DNA of 36,816 nt from Clostridia bacterium (GTDB lineage Bacteria > Bacillota > Clostridia > Peptostreptococcales > Anaerovoracaceae): the NCBI GenBank assembly GCA_024689865.1, contig JAILDA010000055.1, forward strand, positions 1 to 36,816. Reading direction: 5' to 3'. The notes beneath the pieces are model-generated. The model did no database searches. It was not told the DNA's origin and was given only the letters and a program-made list of their open reading frames with translations. Each line of letters opens with the position of its first letter. Position 1 is the stretch's first letter. Shown piece by piece: positions 1 through 9,026 of the stretch. The position numbers and the translations under genes are program-made.

Positions 1-415
1 CAAGAGGGGCAGCTAATACCAGGCATTTCCCACCGCACTTATTTACATACGCATTCAGCTGCAAACAGATCTCGAACGCAACGGTCTGGTGTACTGCGGT
101 CGGCGACGCAAGGTCGTAGATCACTCCGTCTATGAGCTCGCAGCGCTGGTCGTCCGGCAGAGCAAAATAGTCTTCCGCCGTGTAGTCGCCCTGCTTTTTA
201 GTCATGTAGGAAAAGGCTCTCTCCCTAAGGACCGTTCCCCATTCCCCGTCCGAAAGGACCGTTTCGATCTGGCGTCTGGTGTACTCACGCGGGTTCTGCG
301 TGGTGCCTGAAATGATGCGCTGCACCGTGGGCACGGAAAGCCCGCAGCGGTCCGCGATCTCCTCGTAGGTGAGCCCCAGTTCCCTCTTCCTCTGCTGCAT
401 TTCTTCGATAGTCAT
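1..415 (-). CDS. HTH (XRE-like) domain fused to Uma2-family (DUF820) putative endonuclease, truncated by window start
   Basis: Manual reverse translation from ATG at 415: MTIEEMQQRKRELGLTYEEIADRCGLSVPTVQRIISGTTQNPREYTRRQIETVLSDGEWGTVLRERAFSYMTKKQGDYTAEDYFALPDDQRCELIDGVIYDLASPTAVHQTVAFEICLQLNAYVNKCGGKCLVLAAPL, open to the window edge. HTH followed by Uma2-type 'YTAEDYFALP..ELIDGVIYDLASPTAVHQ'. SD aaaggaggt at 420-430. Not in the ORF track because it is truncated. Confidence 0.82.
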   Translation of the reverse strand, partial: MTIEEMQQRKRELGLTYEEIADRCGLSVPTVQRIISGTTQNPREYTRRQIETVLSDGEWGTVLRERAFSYMTKKQGDYTAEDYFALPDDQRCELIDGVIYDLASPTAVHQTVAFEICLQLNAYVNKCGGKCLVLAAPL

Positions 416-450
416 AATGGACCTCCTTTTTGATCAGATCCGTCGCCGTA

Positions 451-500
451 ATTATACCGCATCATATCAAAGATATCAAACGATGTTTTTGATGTTTTCA
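451..500 (-). promoter_or_regulatory. Promoter and putative operator of the HTH-Uma2 gene
   Basis: Minus strand: TTGATA-17 nt-TATAAT (-10 at 451-456), overlapped by repeats atatcaaa/gatatcaaac and the inverted-type gatgtttttgatgtttt (463-498). Confidence 0.5.
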
Positions 501-546
501 GCAGACGCGTGCATTAGGTAGACAACTGTGGTAGAATACTGTTGTT

Positions 547-1914
547 ATGAGTGACGGAAAAGTAAAAGTCCGCGATTTTACGAGCGGCAGCATATTACCC
601 CAGCTGATAAGCCTTGCCTGGCCAATGATGGTGACCATGGCCCTTCAGCTGGTATATAACATCGTGGACATGGCGGTAGTGGGACACGCCATGGGTAAGA
701 CGGGCCTTTCGGCTATCTCCGTGGGCGGCGAGCTTACCCAGTTTTTCATAGTGTTCTCCGCAGGAATGGCCATGGCCGGACAGGTCATTATCGCAACGTT
801 CATAGGCAAAGGCGAACGACACCGCATATCCGATGCAATTGGAACTCTTATGACCACGGTGATAGCCATGGGACTGATCGTAAACCTGCTTCTGGCGTTC
901 TGCGGACCCGTCTTCCTTAAATGGATGAACTGTCCGGACGACGCCTACGAACAAGCAGTCACATACGTGTTCACCTGCTCCTTCGGATACGTATTCATCT
1001 ATGGGTACGACGCTCTGGCTGCGATATTCCGCGCCACGGGCAACTCCAGAAGCACGCTCATATTCATAGCGCTGTCGTCCGTACTTAATCTGATACTGGA
1101 CATAGTTTTCGTAAACGTTCTGCACATGCAGGCCTTCGGCGCCGCGCTCGCCACCGTAATAGGCCAGATATCCGCGTTCGCCGCATCAGCGTACTACCTT
1201 TACATTAAGCGCAAGGATCTGGAACTTACGCTCGGCAGACGCAGTTTCATTCCCCAGAAGGATCTGCTTGGTTCCATGCTCAAGATAGGCATACCCACAG
1301 GCATGCAGTTCTGCGCGGTAGCGTTCTCCATGCTGATGACCAGTTCCTGGATAAACGCCTACGGCACGGCTGTAAGCGCTGTAAACGGAGCGGGCGGAAA
1401 GCTCCGCAAGATAATACAGATAATGACCAAATCCATGTACGGAGGAGGCGCCGTGATAGTTTCCCAGAGCATGGGCGCGGGAAACACGGAGCGCGTCAAA
1501 AAGGTAATGGGCATGGTCTTCAGAATTTGCATGATCTACTGGGTCATCGTAGGCGCGGCTTCCCTGCTGCTGCCGGAGCAGATATTCTCCATATTCACCA
1601 AGGATCCGGAGGTGCTGGCGCTATCGCACGAGTACATGCCTTCGTTTGCGCTGTGGACATGCACACTTTCCCTGCTGGCGCCGCTCATGACTCTGGCCAA
1701 CGGCATAGGAAACCCCAGGTTCAACGTAGCGCTGGGGCTTCTGGACGGCGTGGTGGCAAGGATAGGCCTTTCCATACTGCTGGGAAGCGTGCTGGGCTAC
1801 GGCTATCTTGGATACTGGTACGGCAACGCCATGGCAACATTCGCAAGCATAGCGCTGGGCCTTATTTACTACCTTTCCGGCAAGTGGAAAACGTATAAAG
1901 CGATAAAGAAATAA
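547..1914 (+). CDS. MATE family efflux transporter
   Basis: 455 aa, 12-TM-like; N-terminus GSILPQLISLAWPMMVTMALQLVYNIVDMAVVGH typical of MATE/NorM family. Confidence 0.93.
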   Translation: MSDGKVKVRDFTSGSILPQLISLAWPMMVTMALQLVYNIVDMAVVGHAMGKTGLSAISVGGELTQFFIVFSAGMAMAGQVIIATFIGKGERHRISDAIGTLMTTVIAMGLIVNLLLAFCGPVFLKWMNCPDDAYEQAVTYVFTCSFGYVFIYGYDALAAIFRATGNSRSTLIFIALSSVLNLILDIVFVNVLHMQAFGAALATVIGQISAFAASAYYLYIKRKDLELTLGRRSFIPQKDLLGSMLKIGIPTGMQFCAVAFSMLMTSSWINAYGTAVSAVNGAGGKLRKIIQIMTKSMYGGGAVIVSQSMGAGNTERVKKVMGMVFRICMIYWVIVGAASLLLPEQIFSIFTKDPEVLALSHEYMPSFALWTCTLSLLAPLMTLANGIGNPRFNVALGLLDGVVARIGLSILLGSVLGYGYLGYWYGNAMATFASIALGLIYYLSGKWKTYKAIKK

Positions 1915-1949
1915 CACACTGAATGTTGCGCGGCGGGGGCCGTTTCATA

Positions 1950-1980
1950 TTGACAAACCCCCACCGTTTGTGGTTAAATA
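1950..1980 (+). promoter_or_regulatory. Promoter of the pyr operon
   Basis: TTGACA at 1950-1955 and -10-like tggttaaat (TTAAAT 1974-1979). Confidence 0.45.
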
Positions 1981-1995
1981 TTTAAGGTTAAATCA

Positions 1996-2030
1996 TATCT
2001 TTAATCAGATCCAGAGAGGTCGGAAAGATA
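1996..2030 (+). promoter_or_regulatory. PyrR-binding-type RNA hairpin at the pyrC ribosome-binding region
   Basis: TATCTTT (1996-2002) pairs with AAAGATA (2024-2030); apical GAUCCAGAGAGGUC matches the PyrR recognition loop (UCCAGAGAGG). Located 7 nt before pyrC ATG. Confidence 0.72.
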
Positions 2031-2036
2031 GTCATT

Positions 2037-3170
2037 ATGTCAATTACTTTAAACGAAAAGGGTCATACCGTTCTTCCCGGATTTTGCGATGTGCATGTGC
2101 ATCTTCGCGAGCCGGGTTTTTCTTATAAAGAAACGATAAGGACCGGCACTCTTGCGGCAGCGCGCGGCGGTTATACGGCCGTCTGCACCATGCCCAATCT
2201 CTCCCCTGTTCCGGACTGCCCGGAAAATCTTAAGTTGCAGCAGGAAATAATAGACAGGGATGCGGCAATAGCTGTTCTGCCCTACGCTTCCATTACGATC
2301 GGCGAGCGCGGCGAGGAGCTTTCGGACATAGAAGCTCTCGCTCCGCATGTCACCGCCTTCTCCGACGACGGCAAGGGAGTCCAGTCGGACGAGCTGATGG
2401 AAGAAGCTATGATCCGGGCAAAGAGCCTCGGCAAGCTTATAGTAGCCCACTGCGAGGTGAACGAGCTGCTCCGCGGAGGATACATCCACAACGGCGCGTA
2501 CGCAAAGGCCCACGACCACAAAGGCATATGCTCAGAGAGCGAGTGGCGCCAGATAGAGCGCGACGCGGCGCTTGCCAAAAAGACCGGCTGCGCCTACCAC
2601 GTCTGCCACATCTCTACTAAAGAGAGCGTAGAGATAATACGCAATGCCAAGGCGGACGGCGTAAACATATCCTGCGAGACGGCGCCCCACTACCTGCTGC
2701 TTACGGAAGACGATCTGCAGGAAGACGGACGCTTCAAAATGAACCCTCCCCTGCGTTCCGCCGCGGACAGAGACGCCCTCATAGAAGGCATCCTGGACGG
2801 CACCGTGGACATGATTGCCACGGACCACGCGCCCCACAGCGCGGAGGAGAAATCCGGAGGCCTTAAAGGAAGCGCGTTCGGAATAGTCGGCCTTGAGACC
2901 GCCTTCCCCCTTCTATACACCGGTCTGGTAAAGACAGGGATCATAAGCCTGGAAAAGCTTGTGCAGCTTATTACGGAAAATCCCCGGAAACGCTTCGGGA
3001 TAACCACAGACCCCGGATACACTGTCTGGGACCTGGACGCGGAATACACGATAGATCCGAAAGACTTCCTGAGCAAGGGAAGATCCACCCCGTTTAAGGG
3101 AACACGCGTCTTCGGAAGATGCTTAGAAACAGTTTATAATAACGAGACAGTTTGGAAATACGAGGAATAA
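2037..3170 (+). CDS. pyrC: Dihydroorotase
   Basis: 377 aa; DVHVHLREPG metal site near N-terminus, CETAPHYLLLTEDDL, DMIATDHAPH; first gene of pyr cluster. Confidence 0.95.
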   Translation: MSITLNEKGHTVLPGFCDVHVHLREPGFSYKETIRTGTLAAARGGYTAVCTMPNLSPVPDCPENLKLQQEIIDRDAAIAVLPYASITIGERGEELSDIEALAPHVTAFSDDGKGVQSDELMEEAMIRAKSLGKLIVAHCEVNELLRGGYIHNGAYAKAHDHKGICSESEWRQIERDAALAKKTGCAYHVCHISTKESVEIIRNAKADGVNISCETAPHYLLLTEDDLQEDGRFKMNPPLRSAADRDALIEGILDGTVDMIATDHAPHSAEEKSGGLKGSAFGIVGLETAFPLLYTGLVKTGIISLEKLVQLITENPRKRFGITTDPGYTVWDLDAEYTIDPKDFLSKGRSTPFKGTRVFGRCLETVYNNETVWKYEE

Positions 3171-3174
3171 CGAA

Positions 3175-6100
3175 ATGCCAAAGAGAACAGACGTAAAGAA
3201 AGTACTGATCATAGGCTCCGGCCCCATCGTCATCGGCCAGGCCGCGGAATTCGACTACGCGGGCACCCAGGCCTGCCTTGCCCTTAAGGAGGAAGGCTAC
3301 CAGGTGATACTCTGCAACTCCAACCCCGCCACAATAATGACGGACACCCAGATAGCGGACAAGGTGTACATGGAGCCGCTCACTCTGGAATACATCGCCA
3401 AGATCCTGCGCATGGAGCGCCCGGATGCCATAGTCCCCGGAATAGGCGGACAGACAGGACTCAACCTGGCCATGCAGCTGGACAAGAAAGGGATCCTTCG
3501 CGAGTGCGGATGCATGCTTTTAGGCACCCCGGCGGACAGCATAGAGCGCGCCGAGGACCGCGAGCTGTTCAAGGAGATGTGCCAGTCCATAGGCGAGCCG
3601 GTAATACCTTCCGAGATCACCTACAGCCTGGAAGAAGCCAAGGCTGCCGCGGAGCGCATAGGATACCCCGTAGTGCTCAGACCTGCGTTCACACTCGGCG
3701 GCACAGGCGGCGGCTTTGCTTACAACGAGGAAGAGCTTGTTGAAGTAGGCACCAACGCCTTCCGCCTCTCCCCCGTACATCAGGTCCTTATAGAAAAGAG
3801 CGTTAAAGGCTACAAAGAGATAGAGTTCGAGGTAATGAGGGACTCCCTGGACCACGCCATAACGATATGCGGCATGGAGAACGTGGATCCCGTTGGCGTC
3901 CATACCGGAGACTCCATGGTAGTGGCCCCGATACTTTCCTTAAACGACCACGATCTTAAGATGCTCAACGATTCCGCAATAAAGATAATCCGCGAGCTCA
4001 AGATAGAAGGCGGATGCAACGTGCAGTTCGCGCTGGATCCAAGCAGCAGCAAATACTTCCTTATAGAAGTAAACCCGCGCGTATCCAGATCCTCCGCCCT
4101 TGCCTCCAAGGCAAGCGGCTACCCCATCGCCCGGGTTACCGCAAAGATAGCCATGGGAATGTCCCTGGAAGAGATACCGGTCGCAGGCGGAACCGCTGCC
4201 ATAGAGCCCAGTCTGGACTACATAGTAGCCAAGTTCCCGCGCTTTGCCTTCGATAAGTTTACGGACGCGCCCAACACCCTGGGCACTCAGATGAAGGCTA
4301 CCGGCGAAGTAATGGGCATAGGAAGCTCCCTGGAGGAATGCTGCCTTAAGTCCGTAAGGTCGCTGGAGATAGGCGCCTGCCACTTCCACCTGCCCAAGTT
4401 CGACAGCTTTACGGACGACGAGCTGTGGAGCTACATACAGGACTTCCGCGCGGACGGAGTATTCGCCGTATTCGAGCTTCTGCGCCGCGGCGCAGACATC
4501 GCAAAGCTGCACGAAGTGACCATGATAACAGAGCTCTTCCTGGAGAGCTTCAAGAAGATCGTGGACATGGAAAAGAAGCTGGCAAAGAACGTAAACAGCG
4601 CAAAGGTGCTTAAGGAAGCCAAGATAATGGGCTTCTCCGACGAGTACATAGCAAAGCTGTGGAACCTGGACGACAGAAGCATCTACGAGCGCAGACTCAG
4701 AGAAAAGATCGTTCCCGTGTTCCGCATGGTAGACACTCTCCACACAGGCAAGTACATAGCCTACCTGTACTCCTCCTATACCGGAAAGAACGAATCGATA
4801 CATACCGATAAGAAGAAGATAATCGTGCTGGGCGCAGGCCCCATACGCATAGGCCAGGGCGTTGAGTTCGACTACTCCACGGTCCACGCCGTGCAGACCA
4901 TAAAGCGCGCCGGATACGAAGCCATAATAATCAACAACAACCCGGAGACAGTATCCACGGACTACACCACCGCGGACAAGCTCTACTTCGAGCCCCTCAC
5001 CCCGGAAGACGTTATGGCCATAATCAACTTCGAAAAGCCGGAAGGCGTTATCGCCTCCCTCGGCGGCCAGACAGCGATCAACCTTGCCGAGCCTCTTATG
5101 AAGCGCGGAGTAAAGATAATAGGCACGGACTGCGCAGCTATAGACGCAGCGGAGAACCGCGACAGCTTCGAGAAGCTCCTTGCTGACCTGGGCATCCCCC
5201 AACCGCCGGGACACGCGGTAACTAACATAGAGGACGGTGTAAAGGCCGCCGAAGAAGTGGGATATCCCGTGCTCGTAAGGCCCAGCTTCGTTCTGGGCGG
5301 ACGCGCTATGCAGATAGTATCCGACGAGGAGCAGCTGCGCCGCTACCTTAAGAACGCCGTGGAGATAGACAAGGACAGACCGGTACTGGTAGACAAGTAC
5401 ATCTTCGGCAAGGAAGTTGAAGTAGACGCGGTCTGCGACGGACACGACGTGTTCGTACCCGGAATAATGGAACTGGTGGAACGCACGGGCGTCCATTCCG
5501 GAGACTCCATAAGCGTGTACCCCTCCTTCTCCATCTCGGACAAGGTAAAAGGAACCATACTCGGATACGCCAAGAAGCTGGGACCGGCCATAGGCATAGT
5601 AGGCCTGTACAACATACAGTTCATCGTGGACAGGAACGACAACGTGCACATAATCGAGGTCAACCCCAGATCCTCCAGAACTGTCCCCTTCCTTTCCAAG
5701 GCAACAGGATACAGCCTGGCGGACATAGCCACGGAAGTCATCCTGGGCAAGAGCCTTAAGGAACAGGGAATATTCGACCTGTATCCGCCGGAGAAGAAGC
5801 GTTACTACGTAAAGGTACCTGTGTTCTCCTTCAACAAGATAAAGGGACTGGACGCATACCTTTCGCCGGAGATGAAGTCCACAGGCGAAGCCATAGGCTA
5901 CGACGATAAGCTCAACCGCGCTCTTTACAAGGCGCTGCAGGCAGCGGGACTTAAACTTAAGAACTACGGTACCGTATTCGTTACAGTGGCAAAGAAGGAC
6001 CGCGACGAGGCCCTGCCGCTGATCCGCAGATTCTACAATCTGGGATTCAACATAGAGGCCACTTCCGGTACCGCAAGGTTCCTTAAAGAGAACGGCATAC

Positions 6101-6348
6101 GCACCAGAGTCCTCAGGAAGATAAGCGACGGCAGCGACGAGATCCCCGAATCCATACGTCAGGGACACATAGCGTACATAATAAACACCAGCGAAGTAGG
6201 CGCAACCCGCGCCGAGTCCGACGGCCACAAGATACGCCAGGCCGCTACGGAGAACAATGCTACGATATTCACCTCGCTGGATACAGTAAGGGTTCTGCTG
6301 GACGTGCTGGAAGAGACCACGCTGACGATATCGACGATAGACGCATAA
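3175..6348 (+). CDS. carB: Carbamoyl-phosphate synthase large subunit
   Basis: 1057 aa; duplicated ATP-grasp halves (KKVLIIGSGPIVIGQAAEFDYAGTQA and KKIIVLGAGPIRIGQGVEFDYSTVHA), C-terminal MGS-like domain. Confidence 0.98.
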   Translation: MPKRTDVKKVLIIGSGPIVIGQAAEFDYAGTQACLALKEEGYQVILCNSNPATIMTDTQIADKVYMEPLTLEYIAKILRMERPDAIVPGIGGQTGLNLAMQLDKKGILRECGCMLLGTPADSIERAEDRELFKEMCQSIGEPVIPSEITYSLEEAKAAAERIGYPVVLRPAFTLGGTGGGFAYNEEELVEVGTNAFRLSPVHQVLIEKSVKGYKEIEFEVMRDSLDHAITICGMENVDPVGVHTGDSMVVAPILSLNDHDLKMLNDSAIKIIRELKIEGGCNVQFALDPSSSKYFLIEVNPRVSRSSALASKASGYPIARVTAKIAMGMSLEEIPVAGGTAAIEPSLDYIVAKFPRFAFDKFTDAPNTLGTQMKATGEVMGIGSSLEECCLKSVRSLEIGACHFHLPKFDSFTDDELWSYIQDFRADGVFAVFELLRRGADIAKLHEVTMITELFLESFKKIVDMEKKLAKNVNSAKVLKEAKIMGFSDEYIAKLWNLDDRSIYERRLREKIVPVFRMVDTLHTGKYIAYLYSSYTGKNESIHTDKKKIIVLGAGPIRIGQGVEFDYSTVHAVQTIKRAGYEAIIINNNPETVSTDYTTADKLYFEPLTPEDVMAIINFEKPEGVIASLGGQTAINLAEPLMKRGVKIIGTDCAAIDAAENRDSFEKLLADLGIPQPPGHAVTNIEDGVKAAEEVGYPVLVRPSFVLGGRAMQIVSDEEQLRRYLKNAVEIDKDRPVLVDKYIFGKEVEVDAVCDGHDVFVPGIMELVERTGVHSGDSISVYPSFSISDKVKGTILGYAKKLGPAIGIVGLYNIQFIVDRNDNVHIIEVNPRSSRTVPFLSKATGYSLADIATEVILGKSLKEQGIFDLYPPEKKRYYVKVPVFSFNKIKGLDAYLSPEMKSTGEAIGYDDKLNRALYKALQAAGLKLKNYGTVFVTVAKKDRDEALPLIRRFYNLGFNIEATSGTARFLKENGIRTRVLRKISDGSDEIPESIRQGHIAYIINTSEVGATRAESDGHKIRQAATENNATIFTSLDTVRVLLDVLEETTLTISTIDA

Positions 6349-6349
6349 C

Positions 6350-7075
6350 ATGAAACAAGTAATACTTACGATCGAACAGAATAAAGAGCTGGCGGCGAAC
6401 GCGTACGAGATGGTACTCAGCGGCGATGTTTCCGCGGTGACTGCGCCGGGGCAGTTCGTGAACATTCAATTGCCGGGGCGCTATCTGCGCAGGCCTATCT
6501 CCGTTTGCGACTGCGAGCAGGGAAAGCTTACCCTTATCTACAAGGTGCTGGGCGAAGGCACGGCGGACATGACGAAGATGCAGCCGGGAACAAAGCTGGA
6601 CGTGCTTACGGGCCTCGGAAATGGATTCGACCTTACGCGCGCCGGAGACCGTCCGGTGCTGATAGGCGGAGGAATAGGCATACCCCCGCTCTACTGGCTG
6701 GCAAAGGAACTGATCAAAACGGGCAAAATTCCGGCCGTTGTGCTGGGTTTCAACAGCAAGGACGAGATGTTCTACGTGGAAGAGTTCCGGAAACTGGGAT
6801 GCGAAGTTACCGTGGCGACCGCAGACGGCAGTTACGGAATAAAGGGTTATGTAACCAGCGCTGTAAATGAAGGTTTCTCGCAGTATTATTCCTGCGGACC
6901 GAGTCCTATGCTTAAGGCTGTGCACGCTCTTCCACTTTCCGGACAGCTGTCCCTGGAGGAACGCATGGGATGCGGATTCGGGGCCTGCATGGGCTGCAGC
7001 ATAAAGACAAAGGACGGTTACAAGCGCGTCTGCAAGGACGGACCGGTATTCGACAAGGAGGAACTGCCATGGTAG
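6350..7075 (+). CDS. pyrK: Dihydroorotate dehydrogenase B electron transfer subunit
   Basis: 241 aa FAD/2Fe-2S protein; RPISVCDCEQGKLTLIYKVLGEGT, GGGIGIPPL, CGFGACMGCSIKTKDGYKRVCKDGPVF. Confidence 0.96.
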   Translation: MKQVILTIEQNKELAANAYEMVLSGDVSAVTAPGQFVNIQLPGRYLRRPISVCDCEQGKLTLIYKVLGEGTADMTKMQPGTKLDVLTGLGNGFDLTRAGDRPVLIGGGIGIPPLYWLAKELIKTGKIPAVVLGFNSKDEMFYVEEFRKLGCEVTVATADGSYGIKGYVTSAVNEGFSQYYSCGPSPMLKAVHALPLSGQLSLEERMGCGFGACMGCSIKTKDGYKRVCKDGPVFDKEELPW

Positions 7076-7980
7076 ACCTTCGGACTACGCTCTGCGGAAT
7101 AGAACTGGACAACCCCGTAATACCCGCTTCCGGCACTTTCGGCTACGGACGCGAGTTTTCGGATCTTTACGACATAAACATTCTGGGGACCTTCTCCTTT
7201 AAGGGGACCACAAAGGATCCGCGCTTCGGCAATCCTACGCCCCGCATTGCGGAGACGTCATCGGGAATGCTGAACGCCGTAGGGCTTCAGAACCCGGGTG
7301 TGGACAAGGTCATATCCGAAGAGCTTCCTGCAATGACAAAATTCTTTCACAAGCCTGTAATGGCAAACGTCAGCGGTTTTTCCGTGGAAGACTACGTCTA
7401 TACCTGCGAAAAACTGGACAAGGAGCCTCAGGTCGGCTGGCTGGAAGTAAACATCAGCTGTCCCAACGTGCACGGCGGCGGCATGAGCTTCGGAACGGAT
7501 CCGAAGTCAGCCGCGGAAGTTACGGCTGCGGTGAAGAAAGTTACGGCCAAGCCTGTTATAATGAAACTGACGCCCAACGTTACGGACATAGTATCCGTAG
7601 CCAAGGCCTGCCAGGACGCCGGAGCGGACGGAATAAGCCTCATAAACACCCTTCTGGGCATGCGCATAGATCTTAAGACCCGCCGTCCCCTGCTGGCAAA
7701 CAACACCGGAGGGCTTTCCGGACCCGCGGTCTTCCCTGTCGCCCTGAGGATGGTATGGCAGGTCGCAAGAGCCGTAGTGATACCGGTAGTAGGCATGGGA
7801 GGCGTAAGCACTGCCCGCGACGTACTGGAGATGATGATGGCCGGAGCAAGCGCCGTGGAAGTGGGCGCTGCGAACCTTACCGACCCCTTCGCCTGCAAAA
7901 AGATAATAGAGGCTCTGCCCGAAGAGATGGAAAAGCTCGGAATAAGCAGCTTAAGAGAGATCATCGGCACAGCGTGCTGA
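7069..7980 (+). CDS. pyrD: Dihydroorotate dehydrogenase (catalytic subunit)
   Basis: Starts at ATG 7069 (MVDLRTTLCGIELDNPVIPASGTFGYG), overlapping the pyrK stop; the track start at 6970 is an upstream extension inside pyrK. Confidence 0.95.
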   Translation: MVDLRTTLCGIELDNPVIPASGTFGYGREFSDLYDINILGTFSFKGTTKDPRFGNPTPRIAETSSGMLNAVGLQNPGVDKVISEELPAMTKFFHKPVMANVSGFSVEDYVYTCEKLDKEPQVGWLEVNISCPNVHGGGMSFGTDPKSAAEVTAAVKKVTAKPVIMKLTPNVTDIVSVAKACQDAGADGISLINTLLGMRIDLKTRRPLLANNTGGLSGPAVFPVALRMVWQVARAVVIPVVGMGGVSTARDVLEMMMAGASAVEVGAANLTDPFACKKIIEALPEEMEKLGISSLREIIGTAC

Positions 7981-8015
7981 TACATATAAAACACTGAAAG
8001 GAAGCATGAACGACC

Positions 8016-8714
8016 ATGGGTAAAGACGTTATCGTAGCCTGCGATTTTCCGACCAGGGAAGCCACGCTGGAGTTTCTGGACAAGTTCCGCGGGCGCAAGC
8101 CTTTCGTTAAGATAGGCATGGAGCTGCTCTACGCGGAAGGACCGCAGATAGTAAGGGACATAAAGGCCCGCGGACACAAGATATTCCTGGACCTTAAGCT
8201 CCACGACATTCCCAATACCGTAAAGAGCGCCATGGCAGTGCTCTCAGGTCTGGATGTAGACATAGTAAACGTACACGCGGCCGGCACCACCGCCATGATG
8301 CAGGCTGCGCTGGAGGGCCTTACAAGGCCGGACGGAACAAGGCCACTGCTGATAGCGGTCACCCAGCTGACGTCCACCGATCAGGAAGCAATGGAGCGCG
8401 ACCTGCTTATAGATAAGCCAATGAAGACTGTCGTGATGCATTACGCAAAGACCGCAAAGGCAGCCGGTCTGGACGGCGTGGTGTGCTCTCCCATGGAGGC
8501 AGCCGCCGTCCACGTTGCCTGCGGCCAGGACTTCCTTACGGTAACTCCGGGCATACGTTTCGATGACGATTACGCCGGCGACCAGAAGAGGATCATGTCC
8601 CCGAAGTCCGCGAGGCTGATCGGTTCCGACTACATAGTCGTAGGACGCCCCATAACGCGCTCAGACGACCCTGTGGCGGCTTATGAGCGCTGCGTCGATG
8701 AATTTATCGACTGA
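8016..8714 (+). CDS. pyrF: Orotidine 5'-phosphate decarboxylase
   Basis: 232 aa; [43 protein letters not shown]. Confidence 0.95.
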   Translation: MGKDVIVACDFPTREATLEFLDKFRGRKPFVKIGMELLYAEGPQIVRDIKARGHKIFLDLKLHDIPNTVKSAMAVLSGLDVDIVNVHAAGTTAMMQAALEGLTRPDGTRPLLIAVTQLTSTDQEAMERDLLIDKPMKTVVMHYAKTAKAAGLDGVVCSPMEAAAVHVACGQDFLTVTPGIRFDDDYAGDQKRIMSPKSARLIGSDYIVVGRPITRSDDPVAAYERCVDEFID

Positions 8715-9026
8715 GCGGTGAAAGTCGCTCAAATCGCCGATTTTACTGATCTTATTGATATTACTGTTTATTATGTTTACGGGTATTATTTGTCCCGCCC
8801 CGGTCAGGTCCTCGGTGATGGCGCTGCATTCCGTTATTCGCTGCAGCCTTTGGGACACGTGCAATGAACGCTTCGGATCCTTATGTGATCCTCGCGTATT
8901 GCGCTAAGGCAGTCTTTAGGACCTGCCTTGTCCGCCGGCTGCAGCTCACAACGGGCAGCGGGCAACACCTGCGGGACCGGGTCAAGACAAATATCATCCC
9001 GTAAACCAACCATAAAGGAGCAAAAC
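8715..9026 (+). other. Long structured intergenic region between pyrF and pyrE (candidate leader RNA)
   Basis: 312 bp gap in an otherwise tight operon; long-range complement GTCCCGC (8792-8798)/GCGGGAC (8971-8977), overlapping alternative CCCGGTC (8799-8805)/GACCGGG (8975-8981), hairpin aaggcag..ctgcctt inside. Confidence 0.4.

Noticed and set aside
89-310. 73-aa plus-strand ORF
   Set aside because: Antisense to the HTH-Uma2 gene.
3940-6465. 841-aa minus-strand ORF opposite carB
   Set aside because: In-register antisense of a highly conserved gene; composition is Tyr/Val/Leu/Gly-rich antisense-like and no domain is recognisable.
6970-7068. Upstream extension of pyrD
   Set aside because: Out-of-frame translation of pyrK; true start at 7069.
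8928-9026. N-terminal extension of pyrE
   Set aside because: No homology; the SD and conserved start are at 9027.
8715-9026. T-box or PyrR site before pyrE
   Set aside because: Neither the T-box AGGGUGGNACCGCG motif nor UCCAGAGAGG is present.
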